Assembly: GCF_026626635.1 (NCBI RefSeq) | Contig: NZ_JAPNKA010000001.1 | Span: 13,332,001-13,396,000 of the forward strand | Length of the DNA stretch: 64,000 nt | Direction of reading: 5' to 3' | From: Archangium lansingense | GTDB taxonomy: Bacteria; Myxococcota; Myxococcia; Myxococcales; Myxococcaceae | Part shown: piece after piece, positions 24,550 to 32,098 of the stretch | Numbering within the stretch: the stretch's first letter is position 1 | Layout of the letters: each line of letters opens with the position of its first letter | Notes under the pieces: generated by a model | The model's input: the letters and a program-made list of their open reading frames with translations, nothing else | Database searches by the model: none | Told to the model about the DNA's origin: nothing | Made by a program: the position numbers and the translations under genes

Positions 24550-25446
24550 ATGTTCGTCCCTGCCAATCGTCCCCACTCCGCCGTCACGCACCACCGCACC
24601 GCCCAGGTGGATGGCGTCGAGCTCTTCTACCGTGAAGCCGGCCCCGCGGATGCACCCGCGGTCGTGCTGCTCCACGGCTTCCCGACCTCGTCGCACATGT
24701 ATCGCCACCTCATTCCCGCCCTGGCGGATCGCTATCACGTCATCGCGCCCGACTACCCGGGATTCGGCCAGAGCGCGATGCCCGACCGGAAGGACTTCAC
24801 CTACAGCTTCGCGAAGTACGCGGACCTCGTCGATGGACTGCTGAGCCAGCTCGGTGCGAAGCGCTACGCGCTGTATGTCATGGACTATGGCGCGCCAGTT
24901 GGCTTCCGCCTGGCGCTGAAGCACCCGGAGCGGGTGAGCGCGCTCGTGGTGCAGAACGGCAACGCCTATGAAGAGGGCCTGCAGTCCTTCTGGGAGCCGC
25001 TGAGGGCTTATTGGGCGGACGGCTCGGCCGCCCATCGCGAGGCGCTACGCCCGACCATGGGGCTGGAGTTCACGAAGTTCCAGTACCTGGATGGTGTCAG
25101 GGACGTCTCCCGCGTGGACCCCTCCACCTGGGTGCACGATCAGGCCCTGCTGGATCGGCCCGGCAACGTCGAAATCCAGCTCGACCTCTTCTACGACTAC
25201 CGCACCAACGTCCAGCTCTACCCGCGGTTCCAGGCCTTCTTCCGCGAGTACCGGCCGCCGACCCTGATCGTCTGGGGTGCGAACGACAAGATCTTCCCCG
25301 CCGAGGGCGCCAGAGCATTCAAGAGGGAGCTCCCGGACGCAGAGCTGCACCTCCTCGACACCGGGCACTTCGCGCTCGAGGACAAGGCCGACGAGCTCAT
25401 CCCGCTGATGCGCGACTTCCTCGGCCGCACGCTTTCCAACCGGTAA
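24550..25446 (+). CDS. Alpha/beta hydrolase, haloalkane dehalogenase/epoxide hydrolase-like
   Basis: 298 residues. LLHGFPTSSHMYRHLIP forms the oxyanion-hole region and PDYPGFGQS follows. The nucleophile elbow is VMDYGAPVG, so the nucleophile is Asp, as in haloalkane dehalogenases and epoxide hydrolases. A catalytic acid is likely in VWGANDKIF and the His in DTGHFALE. ATG 24550 is chosen at the start of homology; the frame is open further upstream through non-coding-like sequence. It is the first gene of a three-gene operon opposite a LysR regulator. Substrate is unknown. Confidence 0.88.
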   Translation: MFVPANRPHSAVTHHRTAQVDGVELFYREAGPADAPAVVLLHGFPTSSHMYRHLIPALADRYHVIAPDYPGFGQSAMPDRKDFTYSFAKYADLVDGLLSQLGAKRYALYVMDYGAPVGFRLALKHPERVSALVVQNGNAYEEGLQSFWEPLRAYWADGSAAHREALRPTMGLEFTKFQYLDGVRDVSRVDPSTWVHDQALLDRPGNVEIQLDLFYDYRTNVQLYPRFQAFFREYRPPTLIVWGANDKIFPAEGARAFKRELPDAELHLLDTGHFALEDKADELIPLMRDFLGRTLSNR

Positions 25447-25479
25447 CGACACACACGTCATCAAGAAAAGAGAAACGTC

Positions 25480-26193
25480 ATGAGCACAGAGCAGAAAGTC
25501 GTCCTGATCACCGGTGCATCGCAGGGAATCGGCGCGGGACTCGTGGAGGGGTACCTCTCCCGCGGCTACCGCGTCGTCGCCAACTCGCGGTCCATCAAGC
25601 CGAGCACCTCCCCGAACGTCCTGACGGTCGATGGAGACATCTCCCAACCGGCCACCGCGGAGCGCATCGTCGGCGCGGCGATGGAGCGCTTCGGCCGCAT
25701 CGACACCCTGGTCAACAACGCCGGGGTCTTCATCTCCAAGCCGTTCGTCGACTACTCCCAAGACGATCTGATGGCCCTGGTCTCGCTGAACCTGTTCGGG
25801 TTCTTCCACGTCACGCAGAAGGCAGCCGCCCAGATGTTGCGACAGGGCGCCGGCCACATCGTCAACATCACGACGACCCTGGCCGAGCAGCCGATGACAT
25901 CCGTGCCCGCGGCGATCCCCGCCCTCACCAAGGGAGGCCTCAACTCCGTCACCCGGTCCCTGGCCATCGAGTTCGCCGGCAGGGGCGTGCGGGTCAACGC
26001 GGTGTCGCCGGGCATCATCAAGACCCCCATGCACCCGGCCAGGAACCACGAGACCCTCGCCACGCTTCACCCCATGCAGCGCATGGGCGAGGTGCGGGAG
26101 ATCGTCGAGGCGGTGCTCTACCTCGAGACGGCGGCCTTCGTGACCGGAGAGATCCTCCACGTCGACGGTGGAGCGCACGCCGGCCGTTGGTGA
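25480..26193 (+). CDS. SDR-family oxidoreductase lacking the usual catalytic Tyr
   Basis: 237 residues, classical Rossmann dehydrogenase. TGASQGIGAG is the NAD(P) loop and VNNAGVF the structural motif. In the active site the canonical YxxxK is PALTK, with Pro where Tyr is expected, and the Ser-bearing strand reads VNITTTL. The end ITGxxxxVDGG-type segment (VTGEILHVDGGAHAG) is normal. The substitution means classical chemistry is doubtful, though such SDRs recur in gene sets with tautomerases. It follows the hydrolase by 33 bases. Confidence 0.87.
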   Translation: MSTEQKVVLITGASQGIGAGLVEGYLSRGYRVVANSRSIKPSTSPNVLTVDGDISQPATAERIVGAAMERFGRIDTLVNNAGVFISKPFVDYSQDDLMALVSLNLFGFFHVTQKAAAQMLRQGAGHIVNITTTLAEQPMTSVPAAIPALTKGGLNSVTRSLAIEFAGRGVRVNAVSPGIIKTPMHPARNHETLATLHPMQRMGEVREIVEAVLYLETAAFVTGEILHVDGGAHAGRW

Positions 26194-26216
26194 GCCAGCA
26201 CGCCAGGAGAGCTCCG

Positions 26217-26456
26217 ATGCCATACGTGAACATCCGAATCACGCGAGAGGGAACCACGCCCGGCCAGGCGGGCGCCACGCCCGAGCAGAAGGCCGCGCTA
26301 ATCAAAGGCGTGAGCGACCTCTTGCTCGAGGTCCTGAACAAGCCCCCGAGTTCGACCTTCGTGGTCATCGACGAGGTCGAGCTGGAGAACTGGGGAGTCG
26401 GCGGCCTGCCCGTCGAAGCCTATCGGCGACAGGTGGCGGCCAAGGGCTCCGGGTGA
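26217..26456 (+). CDS. 4-oxalocrotonate tautomerase-family protein
   Basis: 79 residues, the usual size. After removal of Met the N-terminal Pro (PYVNIRITREG) is the catalytic base of this superfamily. KAALIKGVSDLLLEVLNKPP and FVVIDEVELENWG follow the family pattern. AGGAGAG lies 7 bases upstream of the ATG. As the last gene of the LysR-linked operon it would isomerise enol/keto intermediates made by the neighbouring enzymes, but the pathway cannot be named. Confidence 0.9.
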   Translation: MPYVNIRITREGTTPGQAGATPEQKAALIKGVSDLLLEVLNKPPSSTFVVIDEVELENWGVGGLPVEAYRRQVAAKGSG

Positions 26457-26481
26457 GGTCCGCCCGTCCTTCTGAGCCCGC

Positions 26482-27165
26482 TCAGTGCCGGAGCTTCGGC
26501 CACAGCCGCCCCGTACGTGCGGCATACTCCTCGTAGGCCGAGCCGAAGCGTTCACGCATCATGGCCTCCTCCCTCGGCGTGCGCAGGAGCCACATGGAGG
26601 CGAACGCGGGGATGACCAACGCGCCCGCAATCCAGTTGTGGATGAGCAACGGCTGGGTGAGGGCCGCCAGCCAGATTGCCGCGTACATGGGGTGGCGAAT
26701 GCGCGCATACACCCCATGGGTCACCAGCCCGTGCTCCTCCCGCACCTCGAGTCCCGCGCTCCAGTTGCGCCCCAGGTCGGAATGAGAGCGCCAGAACAAC
26801 CAGAGGAAGGGCACCTGGAGCGCGGTGCCGACCGCGGTCGCCCAGCCCGGCAACGTGTAGTCGGCGAAGGAGAACACCCCCGTCCCCAGGTGGCCGAGTG
26901 GCAGCACCATCATTCCCAGGAACATGGCGAAGAGCAGCGCCTGCTCGAGCGCATCATGGCGGCTGAGGGTGATGCGGTTGGCGCGATTGCGCAGGGAGTG
27001 CGGCATGCGAATCACGAACATGATGACCATCACCCCCACCCACACCAGTCCCCCCCAGCCATTGTCCCGCCAGCGCACGAGTGTCGCCACCAGCAGGGCC
27101 GCCATCCCCAGGGTCATCAGCGCCGCCGGTACGCTCGCCATCAATGACTGACGTGAAGCAGCCAT
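26482..27165 (-). CDS. Isoprenylcysteine carboxyl methyltransferase-family membrane protein
   Basis: 227 residues with five or six hydrophobic segments. The C-terminal part has the ICMT/PEMT signature: GLVTHGVYARIRHPMYAAIW (the RHP motif binding SAM) and later EEAMMRERFGSAYEEYAART. The ATG at 27165 follows AAGGAG at a good distance. Bacterial members methylate small molecules or lipids rather than prenylated proteins; the substrate here is unknown. It is convergent with the tautomerase gene. Confidence 0.85.
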   Translation of the reverse strand: MAASRQSLMASVPAALMTLGMAALLVATLVRWRDNGWGGLVWVGVMVIMFVIRMPHSLRNRANRITLSRHDALEQALLFAMFLGMMVLPLGHLGTGVFSFADYTLPGWATAVGTALQVPFLWLFWRSHSDLGRNWSAGLEVREEHGLVTHGVYARIRHPMYAAIWLAALTQPLLIHNWIAGALVIPAFASMWLLRTPREEAMMRERFGSAYEEYAARTGRLWPKLRH

Positions 27166-27330
27166 GCGTGCTCCTTCCTCGATTGTGCCAGCTCTCCTTC
27201 CCATAGTTGAGATTGATTTGCAAATTCAAAATTGGGCCCCTCCGGTTCCGGCGGACTCCTGGAGCGCAGCATCCTGAACCCGGGGCCAGAAACCGCTGAG
27301 CTTCCAGCAGCTTCCGGCCCCAGTTTCAGC

Positions 27331-27353
27331 GTCCCCGACGGGATTCGAACCCG
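27331..27353 (-). other. Orphan tRNA 3' end
   Basis: The minus strand reads CACGGGTTCGAATCCCGTCG followed by GGGAC: a perfect T-arm (ACGGG/CCCGT) plus part of an acceptor stem. No anticodon or D arm is found upstream, where the M91 gene ends. It differs from the tmRNA-type scars and suggests a second integration target. Confidence 0.5.
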
Positions 27354-27367
27354 TGGAGGCGGAGCGC

Positions 27368-28354
27368 TCACTTCTCCAGGTGGTCAATCATGGACTGGAC
27401 CGGCGGCTCGGGGTTCCGGTCCCACAGCTTGGTAGCCCAGCTGCGCTGATCCAGCAGCCCCGTGTTGATGTTGTCCGTCAGATTATCGACCTTGGCCGGG
27501 GTCTCTCCCGAGTAGTCGTTGCGCTGGGGGAGCCCGTGCTCCTTGCGAATCAGGTTCTCGTTGGGCGTCCACCCGTCCTTGTTGGGGGAGTGCGGGGTGG
27601 GCTTCATGCCGACGGTCTCGAACTCCTCCTGCATGTGCGAGTGGTGGCCGATGACCTTCCCGACGAGGGGATCATTGTTCTGGATGAGGGGGTCGTTCCT
27701 GCGCGGGCTGACCTCCAGCGGGCTGACGCCGAGGCCATTGGCATTGCGCCAGGCGTGGACCGACTCGTGGCCCAGGCTGTTGAAGCGGGCCCCCGGGTTC
27801 TTCTCGTTGAACCGCTCGTCGTACTTGAGGGTGCTGGGCGCCCCGGGGCCCGGATTGCCGTCGTAACGGTACGCCTGCTGGATACCGCCGTAGGTGCCGT
27901 CGTGCCGCGGGGCGTTGGCGTTCGGGATGCTCGCGTTGCGGCCCGAGTAGATGTCCGTCACCGTCAGCGGCTTGTTCTGGGTGCCGACCTGGCCAGGGTT
28001 GACGGCATTCGTGCGGCCGTTGAGCTCCGTCAGCAGCCGGTTGCCGTTGGGCTGGCTCATCAGCGCGCCCGTCGAGTGGCGCACGTCACTCGTGAAGTCG
28101 GCGAACTGGTGCCCTGCCTGCTGGTCGTCCCGGCGGGTGCGGATGCCCTGCAGGTTCGGGTGCACGACGCCGTAGTCGGCCGGCTTCAGGTTGTTCTTCC
28201 CGGCCTGGAGCTGCTCCGGCGTGGGCACCGAGGGACGGGTGGGCAGGTTGCGCGTCTGCACGGGCGAGGTGGGCGCGCTCCGGGGCGTGTTCGGAGTGAG
28301 ATCATTCGTCCTCAGCGACGGCAGCGACGGGGAGCGGAACGGACGGATCTTCAT
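27368..28354 (-). CDS. M91-family (NleD/HopH1-like) zinc metallopeptidase, effector-like
   Basis: 328 residues. The zinc motif is LGHESVHAWR with His 196, Glu 197 and His 200; EEFETVG (about 243-249) supplies the likely third ligand, as in the M91 group that includes type III effectors NleD and HopH1. The N-terminal about 60 residues are disordered and Pro/Ser/Thr-rich, as in secreted effectors, with no Sec signal. AAGGAG precedes the ATG. NleD cleaves host MAP kinases; a myxobacterial member could act on prey or rival cells, which is inference. The gene ends next to an orphan tRNA 3' end, suggesting acquisition. Confidence 0.8.
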   Translation of the reverse strand: MKIRPFRSPSLPSLRTNDLTPNTPRSAPTSPVQTRNLPTRPSVPTPEQLQAGKNNLKPADYGVVHPNLQGIRTRRDDQQAGHQFADFTSDVRHSTGALMSQPNGNRLLTELNGRTNAVNPGQVGTQNKPLTVTDIYSGRNASIPNANAPRHDGTYGGIQQAYRYDGNPGPGAPSTLKYDERFNEKNPGARFNSLGHESVHAWRNANGLGVSPLEVSPRRNDPLIQNNDPLVGKVIGHHSHMQEEFETVGMKPTPHSPNKDGWTPNENLIRKEHGLPQRNDYSGETPAKVDNLTDNINTGLLDQRSWATKLWDRNPEPPVQSMIDHLEK

Positions 28355-28509
28355 GGACGGTCTCCTTGGAAGTCAGCGAAGGGGGGCAGCGGCTTGCTCA
28401 CCTGTAGAGCATCGAGCGTGCCAACCCCTCCGGGCCCTCAGCCCCAGGCAAACCCTCGGGTTTTCGGGGACTTACGGGAGCCGCCGGCCAGCCCCTGCCT
28501 TCGGAGACG

Positions 28510-28545
28510 GGTGACAGCAGTCACCACCTGGTGACAGCAGTCACC
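28510..28545. promoter_or_regulatory. Tandem palindromes GGTGACAGCAGTCACC
   Basis: Two identical 16-base copies (28510-28525 and 28530-28545), each with arms GGTGAC/GTCACC around AGCA, repeat with a 20-base period, close to two helical turns. They lie about 155 bases upstream of the M91 gene start, and downstream of the GNAT gene. The rest of the gap 28355-28682 shows no gene. They look like paired operators. Confidence 0.5.
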
Positions 28546-28682
28546 AGGCCTCGAGCCTGTCAGGCGGACGCTCCGTGGACCCGAGCCCGGCTCATGACGT
28601 GGTCCACGGCCGTGAGGTGCCAGGCCACCTGAACGACCTTGCCGGCCCCTGCCGCCTCCCTGCACCAGCCCTCCGCCGGAAG

Positions 28683-29246
28683 TCAGAAGGGATGCCGGTT
28701 CCGGCGATACACCTCCTCGCTCACCCAGTCGCTCCGCAGGAGCGAATACAGGTACATATCCGCGCGGTGCCCGCGGATGGAGGTAATGCCCCGGCAGACA
28801 CCTTCCCGTTGCATCCCCACCGCCTCGGCCCCCCGGCATGACACGTCGTGCCCCACGGTGATGAACGCCTGAAGCCTCGTGACGTCCAGGGTCGTGAACA
28901 GATGGTTCACCAGAAGGCAGGTGGTCTCGACAGCGAGGCCTCGCTCACGGAATCGCGGATGGACCTGAACCCAGAGCTCCAGCCCCTTGTAGAGGTCCGG
29001 ACGCGTGAACGGGTTGAAATATCCGGTCAGCCCCAAGGGCTCGTCCGTCACTGAGTCGCGGATGAGGAACAGGCCTGCCTCCGCCGCGGGCCACGGCACG
29101 GACAGCATCTGCTCCCATTGCTTGGCGGTGACGGACCAGACATCGAGGAATGGGCCCGCGAAGTCCTCGTCTCCGAGCCAGTCCGCGAGGAGCTGAGCAT
29201 CCGCACGCGTCACTTCCTTCAATCCGAGTCGTCTTCCACGCACCAT
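28683..29246 (-). CDS. GNAT N-acetyltransferase (RimJ/RimL type) of the TOMM cluster
   Basis: 187 residues of the Acetyltransf_3 type. DEPLGLTGYFNPF is beta-4, VHPRFRERGLAVETTCLLV the acetyl-CoA loop, and the segment around AFITVGHDVSCRGAEAVGMQ the C-terminal signature. ATG 29246 follows GGGGAGG. It is the third gene of the leftward arm, 17 bases after the leader-binding gene. Goadsporin-type azole peptides are N-acetylated by a GNAT enzyme, so terminal acetylation of the peptide, or self-protection, is a fair inference. Confidence 0.85.
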   Translation of the reverse strand: MVRGRRLGLKEVTRADAQLLADWLGDEDFAGPFLDVWSVTAKQWEQMLSVPWPAAEAGLFLIRDSVTDEPLGLTGYFNPFTRPDLYKGLELWVQVHPRFRERGLAVETTCLLVNHLFTTLDVTRLQAFITVGHDVSCRGAEAVGMQREGVCRGITSIRGHRADMYLYSLLRSDWVSEEVYRRNRHPF

Positions 29247-29263
29247 GCCGTGCCTCCCCGCGC

Positions 29264-30361
29264 TCACTCGCGTCCCGACGCCTCCAACAGCGTCCTCTCG
29301 ATACGGACCTCCTCATCACCCCAGGGATGGAGCCGCTCCTCGGGTGGCTGGCCACACGCGGGGCATGCGGGGTGCTTCAACACCGGGTGCGAGTTGCTCT
29401 CCTGGGTGAGGAGATCCACGAGCAGGCCGCGCCCCACCAGGCGAGTGGGCTCGAGCCCGGTGAGGTAGAGGAGCACCTCGACGGCCACCATGCTGGCGAG
29501 GTGTCTCTGGAAGGGCGCGAACCCGAGCCGCTTCCCCACGAGGAGTCCCCGCTCCACCTGCTCCACCTGGAGCGCCTGCTCCTTCCATGTCGCGAGATGG
29601 CTCCTCCGCCGGAGCTCCACGCATTCGAAGCAGGCCGTCCCCGGCGTATGGAGCGGCCCGATCCAGCCCTCCGCATCCAGTGACAGCCGGACCTCCAGCC
29701 AGTCCGTCCCCAACCCGAGGCAGAGGCGGTTCAACTCCCGCATCCGCCGGGTGAAGCCGAACTCACCATCCTGCACGCCGATGACGAGGTCGGCTCCCGG
29801 GAGGAGAGTCCGCAGCGCCGCGAAGGGATGAGCACGCACGTGGACAGGTTGCGGAACCACCAGGGTGGGGAGCCCCTCGTCCATGACCAGATCGATCGTG
29901 CCGATGGCGCACTCCGCCAGGGCGCTGAGCAGTTCCCGGGCAAGCTCCGAGTCCCCCACCACGACGACGCGTGCCCGGCGTAGCCGTTCGAAGGGACGGT
30001 ATGGATTGGAGAAGCTTCGCGCGAGCAACGCCAACAGACTCGCGAACGCCTCGAGCTCGCGGGCGGAGAAGGACCGCTCGGGTCCCGCGTCCACCACCAC
30101 TCTGTGGTGCAGAAGCAGGCGCAACAGCTCGTCCACGCTCGCGGTGTCGATCGTTCCCGAGAGCTCGGCTCGCAGCTCCGCGGGGGTGCGGGTGCCATCC
30201 AGCAGAGGCAGCAATCGCTCCACGAGCGCGGGCACCAGCCTGCCCTGACATCGTAGCAAGTCCCTTCCACTCGACATGAAGTAGCAGGTGCGCTCTCCGT
30301 CCCGCACCACGTTCATGCAAGGCACCACCCGCGGCAGCATCCTCTCGAGATCTTCCTTCAT
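29264..30361 (-). CDS. TOMM precursor leader peptide-binding, ThiF-like cyclodehydratase partner
   Basis: 365 residues. It has an N-terminal winged-helix-like part (about 1-100) that binds leader peptides, a Rossmann-like E1/ThiF region (RARVVVVGDSELARELLSAL) and four zinc Cys in two pairs: CFECVELRRRS and CPACGQ near the end. This is the C (ocin-ThiF-like) partner that presents the precursor to YcaO. ATG 30361 overlaps the previous gene's stop by 4 bases. It is on the strand opposite to YcaO, separated from it by the HExxH-CIA30 gene and the precursor. Confidence 0.85.
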   Translation of the reverse strand: MKEDLERMLPRVVPCMNVVRDGERTCYFMSSGRDLLRCQGRLVPALVERLLPLLDGTRTPAELRAELSGTIDTASVDELLRLLLHHRVVVDAGPERSFSARELEAFASLLALLARSFSNPYRPFERLRRARVVVVGDSELARELLSALAECAIGTIDLVMDEGLPTLVVPQPVHVRAHPFAALRTLLPGADLVIGVQDGEFGFTRRMRELNRLCLGLGTDWLEVRLSLDAEGWIGPLHTPGTACFECVELRRRSHLATWKEQALQVEQVERGLLVGKRLGFAPFQRHLASMVAVEVLLYLTGLEPTRLVGRGLLVDLLTQESNSHPVLKHPACPACGQPPEERLHPWGDEEVRIERTLLEASGRE

Positions 30362-31641
30362 GTCCACAGCTCCAACCCTCGGATGCCGAAACGGAACGCC
30401 TGGCCCCCATAGCCGAAGGCCCGGACATGGAGCGCGAGCACATCCCTCCCCGTCCAACCGTGCCTGTCGCGCACGAAGCGATGGAAGCGTGAGAAGGGAA
30501 GCTCGTAGTGGGTCCACTCGGAGCGCGTCTCCAGCAGGTGGATGAACTCCTCACCGGGGCACCGGGCCCGCTCGGTCGCGAAGCAGAGCTGGTAGATCTT
30601 CCCGTCTCCGCGCGCCTCGAAGCACAGACCCGTGTGGCTCCTCACGTCCACGGGAGTTCCATCCCGTCGCGGGAAACGAGTGAGCATGACGAAGGGGCCC
30701 GCGACCTCCGCCGCCAGCCTGCCGGACAGCTCGACCTCCTCCGCGGCCTCGCGCGTCGACGTCACGGTGAAGCCTCCCTGGCTCGCGCCATCCGTGGACA
30801 GCATCCAGTCGGAAGCCTCCGAGGCGAGGAACAGGGCACTCGCCGCCCCGGCCTCCGGCCGATCCCGAGCGGCCCGCGACGGGCGCGCCCGGTCGAGCCT
30901 GTCCCGCCAGCGCACCTCCAGCTCGGACAGGGGACAGTCGTAGAACCTCTCGAAGACCGATTCCTCCAGCAAGTCAGGCTCGTGTACGAGGGCCTGGAGG
31001 AGCTTCGTGAAGGGCTCCAGGCCGCGCTGCTCGAGCAGGTGGAGGACGAAGGAGCCCGCGCGCGCATAGGCGAGCCGGTTGCGCTCAGAGGGCATCTCCC
31101 GGATGCGAAGCTCGCCCCACGAGCCATGGGGCTGGAGATCCTCGCTCAGCGCTCGCATTCCCTCCGAATGCTCGGCGAGCAGGTGATGGAGGGTAGGCGC
31201 GTCGTCCCTCGGGGAAAGAGGGAAATACGCCGCGCCAGGAGAGAGCAGATAGGCGCAGGCGACCGCCCAGCCCTCGGAGAGGAAGGGCGACCCGGGCGCG
31301 AACAGCAGCAGGTGGGACAGCTCATGCACGAGGTCTGGCGAGAGCTCCTCGTCGGAAGCCTGTCCGACCGCCTTGGGTGAGAGGACAATCCGGGGACGTG
31401 GCAGGAGGGGTTGAGCGAGGGGGACCCACGACCGCGCGTCCAGCACGACATCGAACGGCCTGGCGAATTCGAGGGAGGACCAGTCGCGAAGGGCCTGGAG
31501 CGTCCGGCCGATGGTGCTGGCCAACCCCCGGGCTTCCGAGGGGGAGACCTCGGAGGGATCGAAACACAGACGGGCCAGCCCCGGCGTGACGCCCGGGATA
31601 TCCATGCGCGCGGACCCGAGCCACGAGAATCCCGGCTGCAT
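30358..31641 (-). CDS. HExxH metallopeptidase-like protein with C-terminal CIA30 domain
   Basis: 427 residues from ATG 31641 (GGAG 10 bases upstream; ATG 31683 and 31605 are alternatives). The N-terminal half has DLVHELSHLLLF (His 106, Glu 107, His 110) and FLSEGWA (Glu 123), a gluzincin-like zinc site. The C-terminal about 170 residues match the CIA30/NDUFAF1-type beta-sandwich (GGFTVTSTREA to the end GYGGQAFRFGIRGLEL). No signal peptide is clear. It is the first gene of the divergent arm and overlaps the leader-binding gene, so it belongs to the cluster. Leader removal or peptide hydrolysis is the obvious proposal; I know of no such fusion in characterised TOMM clusters. Confidence 0.75.
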   Translation of the reverse strand: MQPGFSWLGSARMDIPGVTPGLARLCFDPSEVSPSEARGLASTIGRTLQALRDWSSLEFARPFDVVLDARSWVPLAQPLLPRPRIVLSPKAVGQASDEELSPDLVHELSHLLLFAPGSPFLSEGWAVACAYLLSPGAAYFPLSPRDDAPTLHHLLAEHSEGMRALSEDLQPHGSWGELRIREMPSERNRLAYARAGSFVLHLLEQRGLEPFTKLLQALVHEPDLLEESVFERFYDCPLSELEVRWRDRLDRARPSRAARDRPEAGAASALFLASEASDWMLSTDGASQGGFTVTSTREAAEEVELSGRLAAEVAGPFVMLTRFPRRDGTPVDVRSHTGLCFEARGDGKIYQLCFATERARCPGEEFIHLLETRSEWTHYELPFSRFHRFVRDRHGWTGRDVLALHVRAFGYGGQAFRFGIRGLELWT

Positions 31642-31859
31642 GTGAACAGTGCTCCATTTCCGCGAGGGATGAACCCGCGCCATTCAGATAGACGCGGGTC
31701 CCCCGGCCCGTGACGGAGCCACCTGCTCGGATGAGCCAACAGCAACCAGCTGGCCTGACCTGGATCGCCAGCGGCATCACAACGGCGCTCCATACGCACA
31801 TTCCATTTGACGGAGGCGCCGCATCACCGAGCCCCTCTGCATCAAGAAAGGAGGATGCG

Positions 31860-32009
31860 ATGAACGATTCGTCTCAGGTAATCGAAGTGTCGTCCCAGCC
31901 ACTCGAGGAACCTCTCATCTCCTTTGAGAGGATCTCCGAGTCCAGGGAGGATGAATTCATCCCCGCCGGAGCCAGCTGCTGCAGCTCCTGTAGGGTCAAG
32001 TTCCTGTAA
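31860..32009 (+). CDS. TOMM precursor peptide, core SCCSSCRVKFL
   Basis: 49 residues. A strong AAGGAGG lies upstream of ATG 31860. The first about 38 residues are acidic and hydrophilic (EEPLISFERISESREDEFIP), typical of a leader. The end is AGA followed by SCCSSCRVKFL, six consecutive heterocyclisable residues. YcaO action would turn Ser and Cys into oxazolines and thiazolines, oxidised by the SagB-type enzyme. Cleavage near AGA/SCC is likely. A weak hairpin (CCACCG 32017-32022 with CGGTGG 32039-32044) lies between this gene and YcaO and could attenuate downstream transcription, giving excess precursor. The gene is easily missed because of its size. Confidence 0.82.
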   Translation: MNDSSQVIEVSSQPLEEPLISFERISESREDEFIPAGASCCSSCRVKFL

Positions 32010-32098
32010 ACGTAGGCCACCGAATCGAACAGTGAATCCGGTGGACCGGGACTCTCTGGTGTTTCGGCCGGGGAGCCCCTCATGAGCCTTGAGACCGG

